From positions 1-28,879 of the forward strand of contig JAHAFI010000035.1 in the NCBI GenBank assembly GCA_018374355.1: a DNA stretch of 28,879 bases. The letters are read 5' to 3'. The notes under the pieces were generated by a model. It saw only the letters and a program-made list of their open reading frames with translations, had not been told where the DNA came from and did no database searches. How positions within the stretch are numbered: position 1 is the stretch's first letter; each line of letters starts with the position of its first letter. Shown one piece after another: positions 23,043-28,879 of the stretch. The position numbers were made by a program, and so were the translations under genes. This stretch comes from Clostridiales bacterium. Its GTDB lineage: Bacteria > Bacillota > Clostridia > Lachnospirales > Lachnospiraceae.

Positions 23043-24974
23043 TTAATATTTTCTTGCATGATTTCTTCCTGTTTTTACGCCTTCCCATGCTTTTCTTACG
23101 CTTTCCTTCTCGGAAACATCTGCCAGACCTACGTTCCACCAAGATTCGTATCCGTCTGTCATAGTTTTGGGAATTACCTTCAGGTCAAACAGGCAGGCAT
23201 TTTCCTGTGTCTTTGCATCTTCCAGAGCGGCAACCAGCTCATCAATGGTTTTACAGGTGTAACTCTTCAGTCCGTATCCTTCACCGATCTTTGCGTAATC
23301 CACCGGGATCAGGTCTCCGGTAGGTTTCTGACCGTCGGTATAACGGAATTCTGTTGCAAGGCTTCCGATTCCATGGTTCATTTCCAAGTTGTTGATACAG
23401 CCGAATCCGCAGTTGTCGAAAATCAGAATATTTACTTTTCTTCTCTCCTGCATGATGGTCATGATCTCACTGTGCATCATCTGGAAACTGGAGTCTCCCA
23501 CAACACAGTAAACCTCATTTTCCGGTTCAGCCATTTTAACGCCCAGCGTTGCTGCCACTTCATATCCCATACAGGAATATCCGTATTCTGCATGGTAGCC
23601 GCCCCGTTTATCGGTTCTCCACATACGCTGCATACAGCTCGGCAGGGAACCTCCTGCAGTAATGATCGTTGCATTTTTATCGATGGTCCGGTTGATGGCT
23701 GCCAAAGCTGCTGTCTGGGTCAGTTTTCCATCTGTCAGTTTTACAAATTCCGGAATGGTTCTCGGGTCTCTCGCCTTGATGATCGGTTCAAAATCATCGC
23801 CGGTGTAAGCGATTCCGCCCAGACGCTCCATCTCCTTATCCCAGATACGTTTCGCTTCCTCGATTTCCCCGTTGTAAGCGGAAACGTAATTTCTTGCTCT
23901 CAGTTTTTCACTCAGCGCCTCTACCGTCGCTTTAGCATCGCCCACTGCCTTCACCGCATCCATCTTGTATGCGTGATAACGGCAGTTGTTGATGGTTACG
24001 AATCTTACGTTTTCATTCTGATACAGCCATTTGGAGCTGGTGGTAAAGTCAGACATTCTGGAACCGATGGCGATTACCACATCTGCATCTTTCGCGATCA
24101 CGTTGGAAGCGTAGGTTCCTGTTACACCGATACCTCCCAGACAGTAGGGATGACTTGCCTGACAAGCGCTTTTTCCTGCCTGCGTCTCTCCAAAAGGAAT
24201 GTGGAACTCTTCACAGAATTTTTCCACGGTTTCTCCCGCATCTGAGTAGCGAACGCCGCCGCCTACGATCACCAGCGGTTTCTTCGCATTTGCAATCACT
24301 TCTGTAATATCTTCCAGCTCTTCTTCCACAGCGGCCGGTCTTGTGATTCTGTGCACTCTCTTCTCAAAGAAATATTCCGGGAAGTCAAAGGATTCACCTT
24401 CCACATCCTGAGGAAGAGCGATACAGCAGGCTCCTGTTTCTGCCGGATCGGTGAGCACGCGCATAGCGCTGATTAAAGCGGTCATGATCTGTTCCGGACG
24501 GGTTACGCGGTCCCAGTATTTGCACACCGGGCGGAACGCATCGTTGGTGGATACTGCCAGACTGGAGCTTACTTCCAACTGCTGCAGTACCGGGTCCGGC
24601 TGTCTGGAAGCAAAGGTGTCTGCCGGAAATACCAGAAGGGGAATATTATTTACTGTTGCTGTAGCGCAGGCCGTTACCATATTGGCAGCGCCCGGTCCTA
24701 CGGAAGAAGCACAGGCAATGATGCTCTTTCTCTGGTTCTGTTTTGCGTAAGCAATGGCCGCATGACACATTCCCTGTTCATTTCTTCCCTGCATTACCCG
24801 AAGCTGCCCCGGATTGGTATCCAGCGCTTCTCCCAGTCCTACTGCGATGCCATGTCCGAAAATAGTGAAAAATCCATTCACGAACTTAGTCTCCACTCCA
24901 TCCATCGCCACATACTGATTATCTAAAAATTTTACAATCGCCTGAGCAACTGTCATTCTCTTTGTCTGTAACAT
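23043..24974 (-). CDS. iolD: 3D-(3,5/4)-trihydroxycyclohexane-1,2-dione acylhydrolase (decyclizing)
   Basis: A 643-residue thiamine-diphosphate enzyme that hydrolyses the diketone ring of the inositol pathway to 5-deoxy-glucuronate. The opening MTVAQAIVKFLDNQYVAMDG and FVNGFFTIFGHGIAVGLGEAL are characteristic of IolD rather than acetolactate synthase. So are the GRNEQGMCHAAIAYAK segment and the ThDP-binding region GDSSFQMMHSEI...FDNCGFGCINN (Gly-Asp-Ser ... Asn-Asn). Length fits the family (about 640). It follows iolC by 30 nt and is followed by the alcohol dehydrogenase, all in one unit. It acts after IolE and before IolB in the pathway; no iolB is in the window. Confidence 0.95.
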   Translation of the reverse strand: MLQTKRMTVAQAIVKFLDNQYVAMDGVETKFVNGFFTIFGHGIAVGLGEALDTNPGQLRVMQGRNEQGMCHAAIAYAKQNQRKSIIACASSVGPGAANMVTACATATVNNIPLLVFPADTFASRQPDPVLQQLEVSSSLAVSTNDAFRPVCKYWDRVTRPEQIMTALISAMRVLTDPAETGACCIALPQDVEGESFDFPEYFFEKRVHRITRPAAVEEELEDITEVIANAKKPLVIVGGGVRYSDAGETVEKFCEEFHIPFGETQAGKSACQASHPYCLGGIGVTGTYASNVIAKDADVVIAIGSRMSDFTTSSKWLYQNENVRFVTINNCRYHAYKMDAVKAVGDAKATVEALSEKLRARNYVSAYNGEIEEAKRIWDKEMERLGGIAYTGDDFEPIIKARDPRTIPEFVKLTDGKLTQTAALAAINRTIDKNATIITAGGSLPSCMQRMWRTDKRGGYHAEYGYSCMGYEVAATLGVKMAEPENEVYCVVGDSSFQMMHSEIMTIMQERRKVNILIFDNCGFGCINNLEMNHGIGSLATEFRYTDGQKPTGDLIPVDYAKIGEGYGLKSYTCKTIDELVAALEDAKTQENACLFDLKVIPKTMTDGYESWWNVGLADVSEKESVRKAWEGVKTGRNHARKY

Positions 24975-25004
24975 GTTATCCTCTCTCCTTTTCTCCGTTA
25001 TCCT

Positions 25005-26039
25005 TTATACTCTTGCAATCATTTCTCCGAATTTTTCTTTTTCCTCTTTGATGAACGCATGAACCTCCTCCGGTCCCGGAAGGGAATCGGAACAGTTGTT
25101 GCTGCGAACCATCATGGAAGCCTCTGCGGAACCAAATTCCAGACAATCGATGATTTCCCAGCCCTGATACAGTCCATACAGGAAACCGGAACCGTATCCG
25201 TCTCCGCCGCCGAAGCCTTTTCTTGCTTCTACCGGGAACGGTTTAATGGAAAACTTTTGTCCGTCGCAGGTGTAAGCGGTGGAACCCTTCATACCGTGTT
25301 TGATCACCACGATTTTTGCGTTATAGCCCTGCCACAGCGCTGCAGACTCTTCATCGGTCATGCCCGGGCGGATCAGTTTCTCTGTCAGGTCAAATTCTTC
25401 TCTGGAGCCCATGATGATATCCGCTTCTTTTGCCACTGTCGAGTAGTAGATTGCGATTTCATCACTGTTCTTCCAGTTGTATTCCCGGTAATCGATATCG
25501 AAAATGATCTTTGTTCCGTTTCTTTTTGCCAGCATCACGGCTTTGATCGCTGCTTCTCTGGAAGGGCTCTGGGCAAGAGCAGTACCGGAAATCAGGATCG
25601 CTTTCGCACTTTTTATATACTCCTCGTCAATGTCGTCCACATGAAGCTGCAAATCGGCAATGCAGTTGCGGTACATCAGAATGCTGCTCTCTTTTGAGGA
25701 AAGCATTTCCGTAAAGGTCAGTCCCAGCTTCTCACCGTTGGTACATCTGGTAATATGGGAGGTGTCGATACCCTGCTCCTCAAAATATTCCGTAACGAAA
25801 TCACCGAACTGGTCATCGGACACTTTTCCGATGAATCCCGCTTTCATTCCGTGGTGAGTAACGCCTACGGCGATATTGGCCGGGGAACCTCCCACGAATT
25901 TTTCAAACATGTGCACTTTCTTCAGCGGTTTGAATTCCTCTTTTACCTGATCGTTGTAAGCCGGATTAAAATCAATGGCTACCCGTCCGAGAAGTACCAG
26001 ATCCAGCGGTCTGGATGAATCAAATTCTACATATTTCAT
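25005..26039 (-). CDS. iolC: 5-dehydro-2-deoxygluconokinase
   Basis: A 344-residue PfkB/ribokinase-family sugar kinase that phosphorylates 5-dehydro-2-deoxy-D-gluconate with ATP. Recognised parts: DLVLLGRVAIDFNP, FVGGSPANIAVG (PfkB signature 1), GFIGKVSDDQFGDF, and signature 2 as GFGGGDGYGSGF with catalytic Asp280. The usual GAGD is GGGD here. The AIDFN motif and the iol context favour IolC over other kinases. It is the first gene of its transcription unit. CGGAGG lies some 10 nt before the ATG, and a promoter (26114-26142) with GCGTGC boxes in the leader lies upstream. It is separated from iolE by a strong terminator. Confidence 0.94.
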   Translation of the reverse strand: MKYVEFDSSRPLDLVLLGRVAIDFNPAYNDQVKEEFKPLKKVHMFEKFVGGSPANIAVGVTHHGMKAGFIGKVSDDQFGDFVTEYFEEQGIDTSHITRCTNGEKLGLTFTEMLSSKESSILMYRNCIADLQLHVDDIDEEYIKSAKAILISGTALAQSPSREAAIKAVMLAKRNGTKIIFDIDYREYNWKNSDEIAIYYSTVAKEADIIMGSREEFDLTEKLIRPGMTDEESAALWQGYNAKIVVIKHGMKGSTAYTCDGQKFSIKPFPVEARKGFGGGDGYGSGFLYGLYQGWEIIDCLEFGSAEASMMVRSNNCSDSLPGPEEVHAFIKEEKEKFGEMIARV

Positions 26040-26057
26040 TTTTTATTCCTCCGTTTC

Positions 26058-26097
26058 GCGTGCATTATTTTCTTTATGTAGCGTGCTTTATGCGTGT
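26058..26097. promoter_or_regulatory. putative operator boxes in the iolC leader
   Basis: Three copies of the same box read on the plus strand: GCGTGC at 26058-26063 and 26081-26086, and GCGTGT at 26092-26097. The last two are exactly 11 bp apart. They lie between the predicted transcription start and the iolC ATG. The same 11-bp pair occurs upstream of iolG (28431-28447) and, inverted, at 26243-26259. Interpreted as binding sites of a shared regulator. Confidence 0.55.
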
Positions 26098-26113
26098 CTT
26101 ATTTATTAATTAC

Positions 26114-26142
26114 ATTTTAGCACACTCCTATGAAAACATCAA
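26114..26142 (-). promoter_or_regulatory. promoter of iolC-iolD-adh-MFS-aldolase unit
   Basis: On the minus strand -35 TTGATG (26137-26142), 17-nt spacer, -10 TAAAAT (26114-26119). The leader to the iolC ATG is about 65-70 nt and contains the GCGTGC boxes. Confidence 0.8.
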
Positions 26143-26242
26143 GTTTTTTTGTTCTATTTTTTTCTTTTCCCGCACTTTGCACAATTTTGATGGGGTGATT
26201 TTATTACAATCGCATAGATGCTTTTCTTATTTCGTACCATTT

Positions 26243-26259
26243 GCACGCTTTTCGCACGC
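26243..26259. promoter_or_regulatory. putative upstream operator pair of the iolC promoter
   Basis: GCACGC at 26243-26248 and 26254-26259 are spaced 11 bp apart, about 100-115 bp upstream of the iolC -35. Together with the boxes at 26058-26097 this could allow looping by a repressor or upstream activation. The rest of 26143-26308 is AT-rich and shows no gene. Confidence 0.5.
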
Positions 26260-26328
26260 ATTGGACACTTTTTTCCACTCAGTTCAGGTTCAAGTACACC
26301 TGTAAGCCGGGAGTCTTATCTGCTTTCA

Positions 26329-26384
26329 AGATAAAACAAGGGCAGCGGACTTCTCCGGCTCCTGCCGTTTCAAAGTCCGCTGCC
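26329..26384 (-). terminator. intrinsic terminator of iolG-iolE
   Basis: A perfect 12-bp stem GGCAGCGGACTT (minus strand 26384 to 26373) with AAGTCCGCTGCC (26352 to 26341), followed by TTGTTTTATC. It lies 22 nt after the iolE stop and separates the two inositol units. Confidence 0.93.
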
Positions 26385-26406
26385 TCTTTGTCAGCATGGT
26401 TCTATT

Positions 26407-27306
26407 TTACAGACCTGTCTTTTCGTTGATAAATTTGCGTGCTTTCATTGCATATTCCAGAGGATTTGCTTTTGCCGGATCCTGTTCGGCCTCTACCAGC
26501 ATATATCCTTCATAGCCCGCATCCTCCAGCACTTTGAAAATCGGGTCAAAGTTGATGCAGCCGTCTCCCGGTACGGTAAATGCGCCCAGACGAACACCTT
26601 CCAAAAAGCTCAGATTTTCCGCTTTTACTTTTTCCACGATCTCCGGACGGATATCTTTCAAGTGAACGTGTTTGATTCTGTCCACATATTTTGTAACCAT
26701 CTCCAGAGGGTCAGCTCCGCAGTAGGTGAAATGTCCTGTATCAAACAGCAGGCTTACATATTCCGGATCTGTGTTTGCCATCATTCTCTCTACTTCGTCA
26801 GCATCCTGTACAACCGTTCCCATATGGTGATGGAAGGTCAGGCTGATGCCGTACTCTTCTTTTGCGATTTTTCCCAGTTTGTTCATACCGGTGCAGAAGG
26901 TTTCCCACTCTTCATCGTTCATCACATATTTATGTCCGAAAACAGGGGTGTCCTGCATACCCTGTACGCTGTGGCTCTGCTCGGAAGCTCCGATCACTTT
27001 TGCTCCCATCGCTTTCAGGAAAGTAAGCTGTGCACGGAATTCTTTTTCCACTTCTTCGAATGGTTTTGTGATCAGGAAAGAAGAAAACCACTGGTTACAG
27101 ATTTCGATTCCGCGAAGTTCCAGCGCTTTTTTCAGAACTTCCGGATCTTTCGGATATTTATTTCCAACTTCAGAACCGGTATAGCCTGCCAGCGCCATCT
27201 CGCTGACACACTGCTCAAAGTTATTTTCTTTTCCCAGATCCGGCAGGTCGTCGTTGGTCCATGCAATCGGGGCAATTCCTAATTTTACTTTTTCTTTATT
27301 GAACAT
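26407..27306 (-). CDS. iolE: inosose dehydratase (IolE)
   Basis: A 299-residue TIM-barrel enzyme of the AP-endonuclease/xylose-isomerase-like family that dehydrates 2-keto-myo-inositol to the cyclohexane diketone. The N-terminal LGIAPIAWTNDDLPDLG is the hallmark of IolE. Metal-site and barrel motifs follow: SEVGNKYP, FHHHMGTVV, LLFDTGHFTYCG, HVHLKDI, and YEGYMLVEAEQD. Length fits (about 297-300). It is the second gene of the iolG-iolE unit, 89 nt after iolG. That gap contains a palindromic repeat (27356-27388) and the ribosome binding site AGGAGA. Confidence 0.94.
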   Translation of the reverse strand: MFNKEKVKLGIAPIAWTNDDLPDLGKENNFEQCVSEMALAGYTGSEVGNKYPKDPEVLKKALELRGIEICNQWFSSFLITKPFEEVEKEFRAQLTFLKAMGAKVIGASEQSHSVQGMQDTPVFGHKYVMNDEEWETFCTGMNKLGKIAKEEYGISLTFHHHMGTVVQDADEVERMMANTDPEYVSLLFDTGHFTYCGADPLEMVTKYVDRIKHVHLKDIRPEIVEKVKAENLSFLEGVRLGAFTVPGDGCINFDPIFKVLEDAGYEGYMLVEAEQDPAKANPLEYAMKARKFINEKTGL

Positions 27307-27340
27307 GGCATGTATCTCCTATCTCATGTTATCGTATTTT

Positions 27341-27388
27341 TGCTTGTATGCATTCGTAACTATGAAGGACTGAGTCCTGAATAATTAC
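27341..27388. repeat. short palindromic repeat related to the MITE right end
   Basis: The 33-bp imperfect palindrome at 27356-27388 runs from GTAACTATGAAGGAC to AGTCCTGAATAATTAC. With its left flank (TATGCATTC) it is nearly the same as the right end of the element at 4848-4991 (TGCATTTGTGACTATGAAGG..., 4949 onward). No target duplication flanks it. It lies in the iolG-iolE intergenic gap and would form a hairpin in the transcript. Confidence 0.7.
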
Positions 27389-27395
27389 CTTTTAC

Positions 27396-28406
27396 TTACA
27401 TAATTTCAGAAATTTTTACAGGTCTGTGCTCTTCGTAGGATTTCTTCGCTGCAAGTCCCATCAGAACCGGTTTCAGACCATCCATAACGTTTAACGGAGC
27501 TTCGGTATCATTTACGATCGCGTCAACGAATGCTGCGATTTCTTTTCCGTACGCATCCATGTATCTTTCCAAGAAGAAGAACAGCGGTTTTTCACCTGTC
27601 ACGCCGTTTGCGTTGGTGAGCACTGCGGAGGACTGACTATCATTTGTAACAGATACCATACCTTCGGAACCGAATACTTCTGCTCTCTGGTCATATCCGT
27701 AAACTGCTTTTCTGCAGTTGTCGATTACTGCAATCGCGCCGTTTTCCATCTGCAGGGTGATAACTGCAGTATCAACGTCTCCTGCCTCTCCGATAGCCGG
27801 GTCAACCAGATTAGCGCCCTGTACATAAACTTCCGTAGCGTCACAGCCTGCAAGGAAACGAACCATATCGAAATCATGAATAGTCATATCCAAGAACATT
27901 CCGCCGGAAACTTTTACATAGTCGATGCTCGGCGGTTCAGGGTCGCGGGAGGTAATCTTGATGATTTCCGGTTTACCGATCTTTCCTGCTGCAACTGCGC
28001 TCTGTACTGCTTCGAAGTTATGGTCAAATCTTCTATTGAAGCCTACCTGATATTTCAGATTAGTTCCTTCCAGCGCATCGATAACTTCTTTGATCTTGTC
28101 GATATCGTGGTCGATTGGTTTTTCGCAGAATACATGTTTTCCGGCTTTGATTGCTTCTACGGAAATCGGTGAATGGGTATCTGTGGAAGAACAGATCAGA
28201 ACCGCGTCAATTTCCGGATCGTTGATGATTTCTTTGTAGTCTTTTGTGGTGTGCTCTACACCCATGCTTTTTGCCCATTCTGCTGTCTCGTCATTGAGGA
28301 ACGGGTCTGCTACCGTTTTGATCATGGCATCTTTTACTCTTGTGGTGATGCTTGTGATATGTACTTTTCCGATTCTTCCTGCTCCGATAATTCCTACTTT
28401 AATCAT
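27396..28406 (-). CDS. iolG: myo-inositol 2-dehydrogenase (IolG)
   Basis: A 336-residue Gfo/Idh/MocA-family oxidoreductase, the first step of inositol breakdown (myo-inositol + NAD+ to 2-keto-inositol + NADH). The N-terminal Rossmann fold has GAGRIG (8-13), CSSTDTHSP and the Lys of EKP (95-97). The C-terminal half has GFNRRFD, GGMFLDMTIHDFDM with Asp173 and His177 as catalytic residues, and the family-typical EVFGSEGMV. Length matches IolG (about 337-344). GGAGA precedes the ATG. It leads its unit from the promoter at 28473-28501, whose spacer contains a GCGTGC box. Confidence 0.94.
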   Translation of the reverse strand: MIKVGIIGAGRIGKVHITSITTRVKDAMIKTVADPFLNDETAEWAKSMGVEHTTKDYKEIINDPEIDAVLICSSTDTHSPISVEAIKAGKHVFCEKPIDHDIDKIKEVIDALEGTNLKYQVGFNRRFDHNFEAVQSAVAAGKIGKPEIIKITSRDPEPPSIDYVKVSGGMFLDMTIHDFDMVRFLAGCDATEVYVQGANLVDPAIGEAGDVDTAVITLQMENGAIAVIDNCRKAVYGYDQRAEVFGSEGMVSVTNDSQSSAVLTNANGVTGEKPLFFFLERYMDAYGKEIAAFVDAIVNDTEAPLNVMDGLKPVLMGLAAKKSYEEHRPVKISEIM

Positions 28407-28430
28407 GTTATGTTCTCCTTTTCATTTTTT

Positions 28431-28458
28431 GCGTGCCGTTTGCGTGTCCGGTCACGCA
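28431..28458. promoter_or_regulatory. putative operator boxes in the iolG leader
   Basis: GCGTGC (28431-28436) and GCGTGT (28442-28447) are 11 bp apart as in front of iolC. The second is also one half of the palindrome TGCGTG-N6-CACGCA (28441-28446, 28453-28458). All lie between the predicted transcription start and the iolG ATG. Confidence 0.55.
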
Positions 28459-28472
28459 TTTTTGATATAGTT

Positions 28473-28501
28473 ATCATATCATTGCGTGCGCGAGAACGCA
28501 A
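28473..28501 (-). promoter_or_regulatory. iolG promoter overlapped by a putative operator
   Basis: On the minus strand -35 TTGCGT (28496-28501), 17-nt spacer, -10 TATGAT (28473-28478). The spacer holds GCACGC (plus-strand GCGTGC 28484-28489), and the -35 itself is the other arm of TTGCGT-N8-ACGCAA (28482-28501). A protein bound here would cover the promoter, suggesting repression. Confidence 0.7.
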
Positions 28502-28614
28502 CTCTGAATATTGTACAATAATTTTCTCAGATTTCTATTAAAAATTACCAAAATCCGGACAATCTGTTCCGAACCTTTCCTGTCAATCCTGTGGTCGGAG
28601 GTTTGTCTGGTCTA

Positions 28615-28879
28615 CATCTGTATTGGATGAACCATTGCTTTTGACCTTTGGACATGAGTGATGGAATTCGCCTGTTATCGTCCAAATATCTGCTCCCGTC
28701 CTGAAACGAAGCGGGGGAAAATCTGCCTGTTTGGACGTATACAGGCAAATTCAACTGCTCTCGTCCACTATTTTAAAAACTCATGGACGTAGGAAGTTAT
28801 AATTTACTTCTCACATCCAAATCACCTGTGAAATTCAATATAGACTAGATGTGAACATCATAAATTGGACGTAAATATC
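28615..28879. repeat. hairpin-rich intergenic repeat, copy 2 (cut by window edge)
   Basis: Same orientation as 5168-5467 and similar over its whole visible length. Pairings: TTTGGAC 28647-28653 with GTCCAAA 28680-28686; GGACG near 28733-28737 with CGTCC 28762-28766; TGGACG 28784-28789 with ATCCAAA 28815-28821; and TTGGACGTA 28865-28873, whose partner would lie beyond the window. The small stem is GCCTGT/ACAGGC (28725-28730, 28741-28746), where copy 1 has ACCTGT/ACAGGT. No gene is apparent in 28502-28879. Confidence 0.75.

Noticed and set aside
23058..24245. 395-codon open frame on the plus strand
   Set aside because: Antisense to iolD, which has clear ThDP-enzyme motifs; a composition shadow.

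Overview
The window looks like chromosomal DNA of a Gram-positive gut anaerobe of the Clostridia, most likely family Lachnospiraceae. The support is moderate GC, strong AGGAGG-type ribosome binding sites, the conserved order eno-secG-rnr-smpB, an SH3b lipoprotein, and a myo-inositol cluster of clostridial type. The species cannot be named from sequence reading alone. No rRNA, tRNA, CRISPR array, prophage or complete insertion sequence was seen.

Left part (1-4814): a small plus-strand Cro/CI-type regulator, a bidirectional terminator, then a tightly packed five-gene minus-strand operon. In transcription order it encodes a nucleoid-associated (YejK/NdpA-like) protein, an SH3b lipoprotein, an aldose-1-epimerase-like protein, an OmpR-type response regulator and a short two-helix BceS-like histidine kinase. 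Region 4815-5852 is a graveyard of repeats: a MITE-like element with inverted ends and a perfect 8-bp target duplication, a truncated relative of it, a roughly 270-nt hairpin-rich repeat, and the broken 3' end of an AAA-ATPase/DUF4143-like gene. Then come a YitT-family membrane protein (+), a possible two-helix microprotein (-) and a MATE efflux pump (+).

Middle (8735-14867): an FtsX-type ABC permease and its ATPase lie next to a second two-component system. Both are on the minus strand, probably form a sensing and detoxification module, and are separated by a terminator. A DUF1848 protein with a C-terminal CX3CX2C cysteine motif follows.

Housekeeping block (14957-19572, minus): eno, secG, rnr and smpB. 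A second TSD-flanked MITE copy lies exactly at the end of eno. A hairpin between secG and rnr contains the rnr ribosome binding site.

Right part (19651-28406, minus): an inositol-catabolic cluster in two transcription units, iolG-iolE and iolC-iolD-(Fe-alcohol dehydrogenase)-(OFA-type MFS)-(class II aldolase). IolG oxidises inositol to 2-keto-inositol, IolE dehydrates it, and IolD opens the ring. IolC phosphorylates the deoxy-keto-gluconate and the aldolase would cleave it to DHAP and malonate semialdehyde. No IolB, IolA or IolR is visible. The Fe-alcohol dehydrogenase suggests a reductive fate for malonate semialdehyde (inference). Both promoter regions carry GCGTGC boxes, often 11 bp apart, that look like sites of a shared regulator. 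A second copy of the hairpin-rich repeat runs off the right edge.

Most interesting points: the MITE family whose stems change sequence but stay palindromic, the GGAC/GTCC-hairpin repeat (possible structured RNA), and the shared GCGTGC regulatory motif of the inositol genes.
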